From the NCBI GenBank assembly GCA_943788245.1, contig CALSPN010000005.1:1-64000 (forward strand): a DNA stretch of 64,000 nucleotides, given 5' to 3'. Position 1 is the first letter of the stretch; the number at the start of each line of letters is the position of its first letter. The stretch is from an uncultured Verrucomicrobiae bacterium (GTDB lineage Bacteria; Verrucomicrobiota; Verrucomicrobiia; Limisphaerales; AAA164-E04). Shown here piece after piece: positions 17,746 to 27,397 of the stretch. The notes under the pieces are model-generated. The model made no database searches. It was not told the origin of the DNA and saw only the letters and a list, made by a program, of their open reading frames with translations. The position numbers and the translations under genes are program-made.

Positions 17746-19938
17746 TTAGAATTTATTTTTCAATTCCAAGTCACCTCTTGCGGAGGTCTTACCAGATTTC
17801 CCGTCACTTTTCTTCTTGGAACTGGTGTCATCTCCATCTTGCTTTGAGTAATAATCGTAGTAATAACCACTGTAGTAGTAGTAGTAGGAATCTTGTGAGA
17901 TATTAATATTATTAAGAACAACACCTAACAGGTTTCCACCCACTTTTTCAACCATCTGCTTGGCGCGAACCGTCATGGCTTGAGGGTATTTACGATACTG
18001 GATGACCAAGATAGCCATATCCACTTCACTTGCGAGAATAGAAGCATCACTCACGCCCATGATTGGAGGCGAGTCAAAGAAGACATAGTCATAACGCTTG
18101 CGTGCTTCCTCAATGAAGCTTTTCATCTTGGAAGAGTTCAAAATTCCCATGGAACTACTTGGTAGTTTTCCACTGGGCAGAAAATCAAGGTTTTCGTGTT
18201 TAGTGGTTTGAACTACTTCTTCCAATGATTTGGTAGCCAAAAGGTAGTCAGTCAAGCCCAACGCATTGGAAACTCCAACATGCTTGTGTAGACTAGGACG
18301 CCGTAAATCAGAATCTACAATCAGTATGCGAGAACCGTTTTGAGCAAAAACAGTTGCCAGATTGAAAATTGTTGTGGATTTACCCTCACCCGCACCGCCA
18401 CTAACCACGGTAAGTGTATTGGCCTTTTCGTTCTTTCGTGAAAAAAGGATATTTGTTCTCAAAACACGATAGGCCTCGGCGTGCGGACTATCTGGACCTT
18501 CCATTAGCAGTGAGTGAACATTTTGGGGAATCACTCCAAGAACAGGTGCATCGAGGGCTTGCTCAACATCGTCGATAGTTTTGACACTGGTATCCAGGTA
18601 TTCAATAAAGAAAGCCAGACCAACACCAACGACCAAACCAACGACAACACCCAGAGCAATGTTAAGGAAAATTTTTGGTCTGACTGGATCAGGATTGGGT
18701 TCCGCAGGGTCATAAATTTCCACAATAGAATCTGTCGGCAGGGCAGCATCTACCGTCTCCTGCAGGATTCGAATCATGATCATATCACTGATTTTGGACA
18801 GATTCTCCAAGTCACGCTTGGCTGTAAAATAAGGGCGATATTCGGCTGTTTTTTCAGCATCACTGGCTTTTGCAGACTCCACTGCAGAAGTCAGTTCCGT
18901 CAGTTGGTTGCGGGCTGCGTTCACTTGGGTTTGCAGCCCCCTCAAGACTCCGGTTATCTCCTTTTTGATCTGATCATTCAGGGTCAAGAGCAAACTGTTG
19001 GATGCTTTCATCTGTGGATGGTCAGGACCGTGGATCGCTTTCATCTGGGATAATTGCTGATGACCTCTGTCAAATTCATTGAGCAGTGAGGTAAGACGCA
19101 AATTGCCAGGCATTGCCGTGAGCAAGGTGTTACGTAGCTCTTCCAGAGTAAGCGATGTTAATTCTTTAAAAAGGGTTTCGTAACGGATGAGGTTTGCTTC
19201 TGCAACCGTTCGTTCCTGCTCCAGTTTCATCACGATCTGGGGCTCGGTGGTCATTCCAATGGAACTTCCCTCAGCGCTGTAAATATCAGAAATATTTAAG
19301 TCTTCACGCAGTTTATCAAGCTGCTTTTGCTTGGTTTGAACTTTGCTTTGCTGAGTCAGGTATTCCTCTTTGAGGACTTCAATACCACTGTTTGCCATGT
19401 CCTTCAGGTTTTTTTCACGAACATTTTTGTATTGCTCAGCAATTTCTTGCGCAATAAGAGCAGCCTCTTCCTTGTCCTTACTATATGCCTTGATCTCGAT
19501 TAAACTGGTATTCCGATATTGATCAACATCAATGGAATTCTTGAGAACCTGAAATGTTTCATTTGTAGTGAGAGGTGTATCCGCCTTAAAGCGTTCCATC
19601 CATTTGTGGTTCAGCCCAAGCGCATTGATAACAGGGTGGATTACTTTTTTGGATTGGATTTTTTCGTATTCAGTAAGCACCCAATAAGGATCATGCTGTT
19701 GAGAAGCCTGTAAGCCCATAAGCGGCGTTATGTCGGAATTATCCTTTTCAATCGCAATCCTGACTGAACTTGCATAAGTGGGCGGTATCAGAAATGTGAT
19801 GATAGTCGTCGTAAGAACAACTAACAGGAAGACAGCCAAGATCACCGTTTTACGAATTCGAATGATTCGCCAATAATCTAAAAAGTGAAGCTTAGAGTCT
19901 GATTGCTGCTGTGGCTGTTGACTAGGTTTCGTTTGCAT
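17746..19938 (-). CDS. Wzc-type polysaccharide co-polymerase / bacterial tyrosine kinase
   Basis: 730 aa. Wzz domain with TM1 (about 31-51) and TM2 (about 422-444), long periplasmic coiled coils (about 170-400), then a cytoplasmic BY-kinase domain: Walker A GGAGEGKST (514-522), Walker A' ILIVDSD (538-544), Walker B VFFDSPP (about 619-625). The tail has an exceptionally dense Tyr cluster at 685-697 (ten Tyr in 13 residues), the expected autophosphorylation site. In this family the phosphorylation cycle controls polymer length and export. ATG 19938 lies just past a terminator that follows the beta-barrel gene. Confidence 0.94.
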   Translation of the reverse strand: MQTKPSQQPQQQSDSKLHFLDYWRIIRIRKTVILAVFLLVVLTTTIITFLIPPTYASSVRIAIEKDNSDITPLMGLQASQQHDPYWVLTEYEKIQSKKVIHPVINALGLNHKWMERFKADTPLTTNETFQVLKNSIDVDQYRNTSLIEIKAYSKDKEEAALIAQEIAEQYKNVREKNLKDMANSGIEVLKEEYLTQQSKVQTKQKQLDKLREDLNISDIYSAEGSSIGMTTEPQIVMKLEQERTVAEANLIRYETLFKELTSLTLEELRNTLLTAMPGNLRLTSLLNEFDRGHQQLSQMKAIHGPDHPQMKASNSLLLTLNDQIKKEITGVLRGLQTQVNAARNQLTELTSAVESAKASDAEKTAEYRPYFTAKRDLENLSKISDMIMIRILQETVDAALPTDSIVEIYDPAEPNPDPVRPKIFLNIALGVVVGLVVGVGLAFFIEYLDTSVKTIDDVEQALDAPVLGVIPQNVHSLLMEGPDSPHAEAYRVLRTNILFSRKNEKANTLTVVSGGAGEGKSTTIFNLATVFAQNGSRILIVDSDLRRPSLHKHVGVSNALGLTDYLLATKSLEEVVQTTKHENLDFLPSGKLPSSSMGILNSSKMKSFIEEARKRYDYVFFDSPPIMGVSDASILASEVDMAILVIQYRKYPQAMTVRAKQMVEKVGGNLLGVVLNNINISQDSYYYYYSGYYYDYYSKQDGDDTSSKKKSDGKSGKTSARGDLELKNKF

Positions 19939-19950
19939 GGGTCAAAAGAG

Positions 19951-19990
19951 AAAAAAAGGGAGGCCAGAATGATGAATTTCCAGCCTCCCC
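19951..19990 (-). terminator. Rho-independent terminator / attenuator between beta-barrel and wzc genes
   Basis: Read on the minus strand: GGGAGGC (19989-19983), an 18-nt loop, GCCTCCC (19964-19958), then seven T (19957-19951). It lies after the beta-barrel stop (20015) and 13 nt before the wzc ATG. It would either end beta-barrel transcription or lower the amount of wzc mRNA by partial read-through. Confidence 0.75.
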
Positions 19991-20014
19991 GTAAAACATG
20001 TAACTAAATGAATA

Positions 20015-21259
20015 TTAATAGGATGCTTTCAAACCAAGGTAGACACGATTACGATCAAAACTTCGATTTCCGAGATCGGAGTCCAAGTCATCAAAATTGT
20101 AACCGGTTTCAGCAAGCAAATACTGATTGATCTGGTAGCTCATGTTGAAACCCAAGCTCCAGAAATTGTCAGCAGTATCTGCCAGACTGTCACCAAACGA
20201 ACTATTCGCATACATGCCTACAAAGTTAGCGGTGAGTTTAGCTGTGAGCTGATGAGAAACAGATGCGTAAGCCGAGGTCGTCTCTTGGTCAAGGATTAAG
20301 GAGCCTCCTACCTGAGCGATGTCAGTTTGGTTACGCTCGTGACGTAAACCAACGGCGATGTTACTTCCCTTGGCATATGCGTAGGATAAGTTAGCATCTA
20401 TGTAAGGACTTGTAGTGGAGTCGTCTACTCCAGCAGCAACATTATCATAGGAAGTAAATTGAGCACCCGCTCTCAACGAGCCAAGCAATTCAGGTGTGAA
20501 GCTGTGGTCAAACCCGGCGTAAACATAATGAGAGTCACTGTTACGCACTTCAGGGTTAAGGTAAGGACCAAAAGTCAAACTGTCATCACTGGTGTAGTCG
20601 ACAACGCGATATTGATAACCAAGGATCCCTGTTGTTCCAGGGCGAAGTTGCGAACGGAGGTTAGCGGTAACACGGTGTTCAACACGATCGAGCAAGGCAG
20701 AAAAACTTCCAGCCCCGCTTTGGTCGTAATTGTAAAGATCATTTCGGTAACCAGCCATGAGACTGTAGGTGCGACTCAACTGGGTAGTAAAGTTGACATG
20801 GGCACGATTGTGAATGGCGTCCATATTTGAACGCAAGCGGGACGCACCAGTCGGTTCAAGCACTTCGGGCTCCTGAGCGATGACGAATTCATCACCCAAA
20901 TCCACTGACATGTTCTCATTGAAATCGTGAGTCAGATCGAGGGAGAAACGATGCGAATGATCTGAGTTGTCTGGATCACGATCTTCAAACCAGCGAAGTT
21001 TGTATTCGTAGCCAAGGCCCAAATACGTTTGATCCTTGACCAAATTCAGGCTGATAGCAGGACTAAACTCAATACCAACGCTGTCTTCAGCGATAGCATT
21101 GGGAGCAGTTGTGATGTTGTCATCGTAGAAGCCCCTTAGGTTTGCAGATAAACTCCATGGCTTGGAAGTCTGTGATGGGGTTAAACCTACATCGGGAGCT
21201 GCCTGCATGCTTACTACCCCTAGGGCGGCCAATCCGGCTGTTGTTACAATCTTTTTCAT
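20015..21259 (-). CDS. Outer-membrane beta-barrel protein of the exopolysaccharide locus
   Basis: 414 aa. Signal peptide MKKIVTTAGLAALGVVSMQA. The mature protein is a succession of amphipathic strands (LGLGYEYKLRWFED, FSLDLTHDF, VYAGFDHSF, FWSLGFNMSYQINQYLLAETGY) and ends in the aromatic-terminated strand VYLGLKASY, as in outer-membrane barrels. Intact paralogue of the broken gene at 1212-2465. Probably the outer-membrane exit or accessory protein for the polysaccharide handled by the wzc and wza genes downstream. Confidence 0.8.
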   Translation of the reverse strand: MKKIVTTAGLAALGVVSMQAAPDVGLTPSQTSKPWSLSANLRGFYDDNITTAPNAIAEDSVGIEFSPAISLNLVKDQTYLGLGYEYKLRWFEDRDPDNSDHSHRFSLDLTHDFNENMSVDLGDEFVIAQEPEVLEPTGASRLRSNMDAIHNRAHVNFTTQLSRTYSLMAGYRNDLYNYDQSGAGSFSALLDRVEHRVTANLRSQLRPGTTGILGYQYRVVDYTSDDSLTFGPYLNPEVRNSDSHYVYAGFDHSFTPELLGSLRAGAQFTSYDNVAAGVDDSTTSPYIDANLSYAYAKGSNIAVGLRHERNQTDIAQVGGSLILDQETTSAYASVSHQLTAKLTANFVGMYANSSFGDSLADTADNFWSLGFNMSYQINQYLLAETGYNFDDLDSDLGNRSFDRNRVYLGLKASY

Positions 21260-21431
21260 ACCTTCGTTAATCGCTTAATGCTGCTATGTGCCCAGCTTGA
21301 GTATTGATTTGCTTCAAATAATGGGCCTGAACCCTTATTTTTGTCAAACACAAATCGACCCATCGACGGGATTTTTATTTGGTTGGGATTCTTCAAATCT
21401 CGAAGATTCAAAAGCCCTTACCATTTTTTGA

Positions 21432-23264
21432 TTACTCCTGAAATACCGGCAGCCAACGCTGGCGGTCAGATACATACAATTGATCAGGCATAACGCCCGG
21501 GTGGCCATATTTCAAGGGAAAACCTTTGGGTAAATTCTGCCGCAACTGCACATCCATGTAAAATCGAGCCCAAGCTGCGTCTGGATCTTTGAGCACTTCG
21601 GACATGAAACGTAGATTTGTTGTGACAGGTGTCAGATAAACTGACTTGATTGGCGTGTATTGATCGTGAATTTTGTAAAAATCAGGTTCAAGATTTCGAG
21701 TTGTCCATAAGCAGGACCGATTGCCATACCAGGCCACTGCCCATGGAATATCACTCATCATCAATTCTTCTGGCTCATTCCAATAGCCTATTTCCTGAAT
21801 CAAAGGCGGGCTGTAGGGCGGATATACAATGGGAGTCGTCTTGGGCGGCAGCAATCGAAGTATCAACGGAGAACTAACAACCATGAAGACCCCAATGATC
21901 ACAACATTTCTGGCTCCATCAAAAGAGAATGGAAGCTGATCCAAGAGCGTGAAAAAGAGTGCTGCTCCAAACATGAAAAAGACGGGAGAAAGGAGTATCA
22001 AGTGATTCTGCCCGTTTATCAAAGGGCTTATTTCGCTCATATGCGTGCGCCCCAGCGCCTGAACAACGACTAAAAGCCCCATGCAGGCCACCGCAAAAAA
22101 ACGTAGGTGTCTCAGTCCGGGGTTACTGAATGGGACCATCAAGCCCACGAAGAAAAACATCGACATCCAGCTACCACCAAGTGTCGGAAGTTGCTCTGTG
22201 ATGATTTCAGGAGCGTTGACCAGTAATTTACGCAGGTATCCGCTAAAACCCGGGGAGCTTATTGTCGATGACATACTACGCTCAATTCGATCATTTTCAA
22301 AATCACTTGTATCCATCGCCACGTTGTAGGAGCTAATCCCAAATAGCGTGCCGCTTGCCTGATAATTCCTGACAAGCCAAGGGCCAACCAATACCAGAGT
22401 CACAGCAAGCGTGGTTAAAATAACGGGAACTTTATGCGATTTCACATAAACACCGACAAAAAGTAACGAGGGAAATAGTAACCAGAGGAAGGAATAACGC
22501 GTTAAACCACCTAATCCGATGATCAAACCAGCCAGTGCAGCAATGCCAAAATACCAAGCAACAGAACGCGGCCTTGGGCGCAATGCAACCCCTTCTTCTT
22601 CATCGTCGTCCATTTCTTCGAGAGAAGCTCTGGATGCACGCTCCATGACCACGAGACAGGTTACTAGAAGAACAAAAAACAAGATCGACAACATTGTCGT
22701 GAGCCCTGAAATACTGAATCTCCACAGAACATCGGACCCGAAGAAAACCGCTGTGGACATCCAGGCAACGGAAGGATCGAAGAGCCGTCGGGAAAGGAAA
22801 AACAAAACAATCCCAGTGATGACAAAAAATAGCTGATTAAGAAAACTAATCATGACCTCAGGCTGATATCGACGAAAGTTTTCAGCCCTCAGGGAAGGGA
22901 TGTCATATTGAAAAGGCACCACCTTCATCCACAAGCTCAGCACAAAAGGATAGACAGGAGGATGCGTCAAATCTGGATGAGGCTGCTTTAACATCATTGG
23001 GTCATCCTTGTTTTCGCCCCGTTGACTGCCGACCATGGCAAGGCTGAAAGGACGAATGCTCTGAGTGGTAAAACCCTTGCCCTCGGAAACATTCCGCGCC
23101 AACTGGGAGAGTTCCATCGCTTCGGGCGAAGAAAAATTGCGATATTCCCGCACGTTGTAAACGATGAGCAAGGCCACGAAGACAAGAAGGATGGCCAATT
23201 TGGTGATGGATTTTGTTCCCTCACCTTCCTCGAATTTATGAATTAGTTCCTGTAAGGACGGCAT
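21432..23264 (-). CDS. GT-C (ArnT/PMT-like, family 39) glycosyltransferase
   Basis: 610 aa integral membrane protein with about ten hydrophobic helices (LAILLVFVALLIVYNV, MISFLNQLFFVITGIVLFF, WYFGIAALAGLIIGLGGL and others). The first periplasmic loop carries acidic residues (SSPEAMELSQLARNVSEGKGF) where GT-C enzymes keep the catalytic Asp/Glu, and HPDLTHPPVYPFVLSLWM matches the ArnT/PMT family. Uses polyprenyl-phosphate sugars to glycosylate lipids or proteins. The acidic stretch MDDDEEEGVALRPRPR (about 215-230) is a cytoplasmic loop. Lies between the exopolysaccharide operon and the response regulator. Confidence 0.82.
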   Translation of the reverse strand: MPSLQELIHKFEEGEGTKSITKLAILLVFVALLIVYNVREYRNFSSPEAMELSQLARNVSEGKGFTTQSIRPFSLAMVGSQRGENKDDPMMLKQPHPDLTHPPVYPFVLSLWMKVVPFQYDIPSLRAENFRRYQPEVMISFLNQLFFVITGIVLFFLSRRLFDPSVAWMSTAVFFGSDVLWRFSISGLTTMLSILFFVLLVTCLVVMERASRASLEEMDDDEEEGVALRPRPRSVAWYFGIAALAGLIIGLGGLTRYSFLWLLFPSLLFVGVYVKSHKVPVILTTLAVTLVLVGPWLVRNYQASGTLFGISSYNVAMDTSDFENDRIERSMSSTISSPGFSGYLRKLLVNAPEIITEQLPTLGGSWMSMFFFVGLMVPFSNPGLRHLRFFAVACMGLLVVVQALGRTHMSEISPLINGQNHLILLSPVFFMFGAALFFTLLDQLPFSFDGARNVVIIGVFMVVSSPLILRLLPPKTTPIVYPPYSPPLIQEIGYWNEPEELMMSDIPWAVAWYGNRSCLWTTRNLEPDFYKIHDQYTPIKSVYLTPVTTNLRFMSEVLKDPDAAWARFYMDVQLRQNLPKGFPLKYGHPGVMPDQLYVSDRQRWLPVFQE

Positions 23265-23275
23265 TGCTAGAATGT

Positions 23276-24679
23276 TTAATTAAGTTTAAATCTTGCCATT
23301 TTTCGGTGCAGGGTTCGCCGACTGATGCCAAGCAACTTGGCAGCCTCCGTGCGGTTTCCGCTGGTTCGCTTCAAGGCTTGAATCATCAACTGTTTTTCAT
23401 TTTCTTCAACGGATAAATTAGAAAAGGGACCTCCCAGAGCATTGCCACCAGGCAATGCACCCGGAGCCGATGATTCCCCGGCCGGCTCAGCATGAACCAA
23501 CCCCGCTTGCGATCGCATGGATGCAGGCAAATCAAAAAGCTCCACCTTTTTGCCTTTGGCAAAGACAAGCGCGTGTTCTATGGCAGCTCGCAACTCACGA
23601 ACATTTCCAGGCCAGGAATGGCGCACGATGGCATCCAGTGCTTCCTTGGTAAATTCTGTAACTTTTTTCCGGTTTTGTTCCGCGAACTCTCTTAAGAAAG
23701 TCATCGCAAGGGCCGGGATATCGGTCGGGCGCTCACGAAGTGACGGAAGTTGAATTTCCACTACTCGCAACCGATAATATAGATCCTCCCTGAATTTGCC
23801 CTCTCCCATCAATTTGGGCAGGTTTTTGTTCGTCGCTGCCAAAAGGCGCACGTCAACTTTGATGGTTTTTGTAGAACCCACCCTTTCGAAGGACCTTTCA
23901 CCCAGAATCCTCAGCAGCTTGATCTGGGTAGAGGTGTCAATTTCACCAATTTCATCAAGAAACAAGGTGCCGCCATCTGCTTTTTCAAACCGCCCAATTC
24001 GTCTCTCGTGTGCTCCCGTAAAAGCTCCCTTCTCATGCCCGAACAACTCGCTTTCCAGCAAGGTGGGAGACAAACCCGCACAATGAACGGTCACCATGGG
24101 ATGGTGGGATCGGTTACTTGTTTGATGTATTGCCTTAGCAATCAATTCCTTACCTGTCCCGCTTTCTCCGAGAATCAAAACCGTTGCCTGAGTCGGAGCC
24201 ACCTGTTCAACCGTGTCAAAGACATGACGCATAACAGGTGATTCACCCACGATGTTTGAAGTCCTGAATTTTGTGCCAAGCTGCTGTTTCAGAACAGTGT
24301 TTTCTTCTTCAAGTTTCTGTAATTTGAGAGCTCTTTGAATTTTCTTCTCCAGGTCTTCGATAAGCATCCCACCCTTGGGAATATAATCGTCAGCCCCTTC
24401 CTTGATCGCCTGAACGGCTGTTTCCTCGGAGCCAAATGCCGTCATAAGGATACATACGGGGGGGTTGCCCAGGCTTTTGGCGCGCTTGATAAGTTTGAGG
24501 CCGTTTTCACCTGGCATTCTGAAGTCGGTCAGCAGCACATCAAAGGGCTCGCTTTCCAATAATTCAATTGCTGAGGCAGCATTGTCGGCAATGTAGACAT
24601 CATAATGGTCTTCCAACACAGCGCGTAATCCCTCCCGCTGTGTCTTCTCGTCGTCTACAATGAGTAGTAGTGGTTTCAT
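23276..24679 (-). CDS. NtrC-family sigma54-dependent response regulator
   Basis: 467 aa from ATG 24679 (MKPLLLIVDDEKTQ); an in-frame upstream ATG at 24730 is less likely. Receiver domain with Asp9-Asp10 and phospho-acceptor Asp52 (LLTDFRMPG); AAA+ domain with GESGTGKELIA (Walker A) and the sigma54-contact loop GAFTGA; C-terminal Fis-type HTH (NRTEAAKLLGISRRTLHRKM). Activates sigma54 promoters on phosphorylation. The histidine kinase 233 nt upstream is the probable partner; nearby polysaccharide genes are plausible targets, by position only. Confidence 0.93.
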   Translation of the reverse strand: MKPLLLIVDDEKTQREGLRAVLEDHYDVYIADNAASAIELLESEPFDVLLTDFRMPGENGLKLIKRAKSLGNPPVCILMTAFGSEETAVQAIKEGADDYIPKGGMLIEDLEKKIQRALKLQKLEEENTVLKQQLGTKFRTSNIVGESPVMRHVFDTVEQVAPTQATVLILGESGTGKELIAKAIHQTSNRSHHPMVTVHCAGLSPTLLESELFGHEKGAFTGAHERRIGRFEKADGGTLFLDEIGEIDTSTQIKLLRILGERSFERVGSTKTIKVDVRLLAATNKNLPKLMGEGKFREDLYYRLRVVEIQLPSLRERPTDIPALAMTFLREFAEQNRKKVTEFTKEALDAIVRHSWPGNVRELRAAIEHALVFAKGKKVELFDLPASMRSQAGLVHAEPAGESSAPGALPGGNALGGPFSNLSVEENEKQLMIQALKRTSGNRTEAAKLLGISRRTLHRKMARFKLN

Positions 24680-24911
24680 TGAATGAGTCGTGAGAAGCTC
24701 CCTTTTGCTCCCCTGAACTGATAACGCCAAGGATTCAAAGGCTTGTCAAAAGGAAGTTTAATCCTCATCTGACTGGATCAGGCAGTTTCAATGGAAAGTT
24801 ATCTCAAAAAATTTCATGCGTATCTGGATTCCATGCAGGCATTCACAACTAAAAAAGTGCCAAGGCTGGATGATCCAATAGCTTGCTTGGCCATGCCGCT
24901 TGAAAAAACGC

Positions 24912-26201
24912 TCAAGGGCATACAGCCCCAAGCAGGCGTTTCTGTTTTTCAAACAATGGCAGCCAAACTCTAAAAATCGTTCCAGTAGGATGATTGGGCT
25001 CCACCATGATACGACCTCCATGATCGCGAATGATTCGATGAACGATCATCAAGCCCAATCCCGTCCCTTTCTTTTTGGTAGTAAAATAGGGTTCAAAAAT
25101 ACGTCCTATCCTTTCACTGGGTATACCAGAGCCGTTGTCTTCAATACTTACCATGATACCCTCTACTTCTCCCTTAGTACGAATGGTCAAAACCCCATTA
25201 TTGGAAATGGCCTGCATCGCATTTTTGATTAAGTTTACGAAGACTTGCTTGATCTGGGAACGATCAAAGGGCGTGTCTGGCAAGTCATCATCCAATTCTG
25301 TGACCAATTCTATGCCACGGTTGTCCAGCTCGGGGCGCAGCAAATCCAATGTTTCCAGAACCACCTTATTGGGCTGATCCGTTTTCCGATCTGGCGCACT
25401 GGGTCGAATGGCTTGCAAGAATTGAGTGATAATATATTCGAGCCGGTTAATTTCACCTCGTGAAGTCTCTATGAATGATTCCAACCGGTTGAAGCCCTTG
25501 TTCAAATCCAGCTCGGTATCTTCTGATTCTACGTTTAAACGGGGCCTTCCCCTCCCCCTTTTCTTTTGCTTAGATTGCCTTTCAAAGGCTTCTCGGAGTT
25601 TGGTCGTTTCCCGCGCGATAAGTTGAAGATGTATATGCAACGCATTTAATGGATTACCAATTTCATGCGCCACACTGCCCGCCAAAAGTGTCAAGGTGTG
25701 CACGCGTTCACTCTCGATAGCCTCATATGTCTGCTTGCGAGTTTCTGTCACATCATGGAGCACCAGCACATAACCAGCATGCTCATCGCCTTGACGCTCG
25801 ATGGCGGATGCAAACAGGCGCACGAACCTTGATTTGGGATATCGAATATCGAATTCCAATCTCACCATTCGAGAGGATGAGCCCTCACCAATGGACTGAA
25901 CTAGCTTTTCCCATTCCAGGTCTGGAATGAACCGCGTCACGGGCTTGTTCTCGTAGCTGTCAAAGGGGATCCCGAGAAGTTCAAAAGCAACCCTGTTGCA
26001 ATACAAAAGCTTACCGAGTGGATTCAAAACCAGAATACAGTCTTCAATCACGTTAAAGACCGTTTCAAAGAATTGCCTTTGTTCTTCAAGTCGAGCCACG
26101 ACCGACTGTAAATCCTCGGCATTGAGGCGGTCGATACGCCCTAAAACCTTGTCGAGAAAACTGGAATTAAAACCTTCCATCCTTGAGATTTCCTTGGCCA
26201 A
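24912..26201 (-). CDS. PAS-domain histidine kinase (NtrB-like)
   Basis: 429 aa, no membrane helix, so cytoplasmic. N-terminal helix, PAS domain (about 45-150, FNVIEDCILVLNPLGKLLYCN), HisKA with GSVAHEIGNPLNALHIHL (phosphorylated His about 177), then HATPase: N box NLIKNAMQAIS, G1 DNGSGIP, F box YFTTKKKGTGLGL. A basic insertion (KQKKRGRGRPRLNVES) lies within the dimerisation region. Transcribed toward the NtrC-type gene and likely its kinase. Confidence 0.92.
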   Translation of the reverse strand: MAKEISRMEGFNSSFLDKVLGRIDRLNAEDLQSVVARLEEQRQFFETVFNVIEDCILVLNPLGKLLYCNRVAFELLGIPFDSYENKPVTRFIPDLEWEKLVQSIGEGSSSRMVRLEFDIRYPKSRFVRLFASAIERQGDEHAGYVLVLHDVTETRKQTYEAIESERVHTLTLLAGSVAHEIGNPLNALHIHLQLIARETTKLREAFERQSKQKKRGRGRPRLNVESEDTELDLNKGFNRLESFIETSRGEINRLEYIITQFLQAIRPSAPDRKTDQPNKVVLETLDLLRPELDNRGIELVTELDDDLPDTPFDRSQIKQVFVNLIKNAMQAISNNGVLTIRTKGEVEGIMVSIEDNGSGIPSERIGRIFEPYFTTKKKGTGLGLMIVHRIIRDHGGRIMVEPNHPTGTIFRVWLPLFEKQKRLLGAVCP

Positions 26202-26210
26202 ACGATGTTT

Positions 26211-27209
26211 CTAAAGCCACTTTTTCCGCTTGAAATAGATATAAGTTCCCAGTGTTGACGCAACCATAACCGAAAGTGCGAGGGTATATCCATGAGATGA
26301 TTTTAATTCCGGCATAAATGAGAAATTCATTCCATACCATGTGCCAATCATCATCATCGGAGTGGTAATCAGGGTGATCATGGTCAATAACTTGACAACC
26401 TCGCCAGTTTGATTGGACGACATATTCAGATACAATTGAAGCACAGCGGTCAGAGAGTCCGTGTAAGTTTGAGCGAGCTGATGAATCCTGAACAAGTCGT
26501 CATAAACATCCCGATAATAAGGAATTAACTTGGGGCGGATTAATTTGAACTCACCGCGCGCGAAACGGGACAGCACCTCGCGCTGAGGACCAATAATACG
26601 CCTTAGGTGGTGCACTTCCTTTTTGATCTGTGTGATCTTGTTGAGCACCTCCGGTGTGGCGCTCTGAAGCACCTTGTCTTCGATTTCCCCAATCTCAAAT
26701 GCAAGCTCCTCCATCGCGGGTCTGTAGTTATCAACCATGCTGTCCAAGAGCGTGTGCGCGACACGATCAGGAGCTCTGGCGACTTGTTTTTTCAATCGCA
26801 GGCACTGGTCTTCCGTATGCTGTATACTTCTGAGATATTTGGAGTGACAAGTCACTAGGAAGTTTCGCCCAAGAAAAAAATTCAATTCACTGGTCGCAAA
26901 GACACCATCTTCCTTACTGTAATCCACCCCATGAATGACCATGAAAAGATAGGGAAGGAATTGATCTTCCTCCTTTGGAGCATATTCCTCAACTTTTGGT
27001 GCGCCCAGATCTGAAATACAATCTTCAATGGAAAGAGGATGAAAATGGAATACGCCTTCGAGCAAGGTTTTCAGCTCTTCTTTGGTCGGCGCCTCCAAAT
27101 CAACCCACAGGAATAAATTCGTATCCTTGAGCAATGTAGGCATCAGGAACGTATCCATATCTTGACTATGGAGCTTGCCTTGTGTTGTGAATGCGAATGA
27201 TCGAATCAT
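26211..27209 (-). CDS. corA: CorA-family Mg2+ / divalent cation transporter
   Basis: 332 aa from ATG 27209 (MIRSFAFTTQGKL). Large cytoplasmic alpha/beta funnel, then two C-terminal helices with the diagnostic pore motif YGMNFSFMPEL at the end of TM1 and a basic tail (FKRKKWL). Homopentameric magnesium or cobalt channel in the inner membrane. Ends 9 nt before the histidine kinase start, so it may be the first gene of that transcript. Confidence 0.92.
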   Translation of the reverse strand: MIRSFAFTTQGKLHSQDMDTFLMPTLLKDTNLFLWVDLEAPTKEELKTLLEGVFHFHPLSIEDCISDLGAPKVEEYAPKEEDQFLPYLFMVIHGVDYSKEDGVFATSELNFFLGRNFLVTCHSKYLRSIQHTEDQCLRLKKQVARAPDRVAHTLLDSMVDNYRPAMEELAFEIGEIEDKVLQSATPEVLNKITQIKKEVHHLRRIIGPQREVLSRFARGEFKLIRPKLIPYYRDVYDDLFRIHQLAQTYTDSLTAVLQLYLNMSSNQTGEVVKLLTMITLITTPMMMIGTWYGMNFSFMPELKSSHGYTLALSVMVASTLGTYIYFKRKKWL

Positions 27210-27397
27210 GGCCTGGTGTTGTTTTTTACGCCCAGTGCATTCTGGTCTCACAGAACTCCAGATAGCAAGCAATGAGGTAATGAAAATAAACCGAATGGAA
27301 AAAGCCGCTCTTTTCTCAACACAAGCATTGACAATCCTGCCAGGATCATTAACTTGACCAGCTCTATTGATGCAAAAGTCTTAGTAAGTATCAGGAT

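Noticed and set aside
21278-21296. Sigma54 promoter upstream of the barrel gene (minus strand TGGGCACATAGCAGCA)
   Set aside because: GG-N10-GC spacing is right but the rest of the consensus (TGGCAC...TTGC) does not match; too weak to call.
24791-24973. Small plus-strand ORF between the response regulator and kinase
   Set aside because: It overlaps the kinase 3' end, shows no recognisable domain, and is best explained as spacer.
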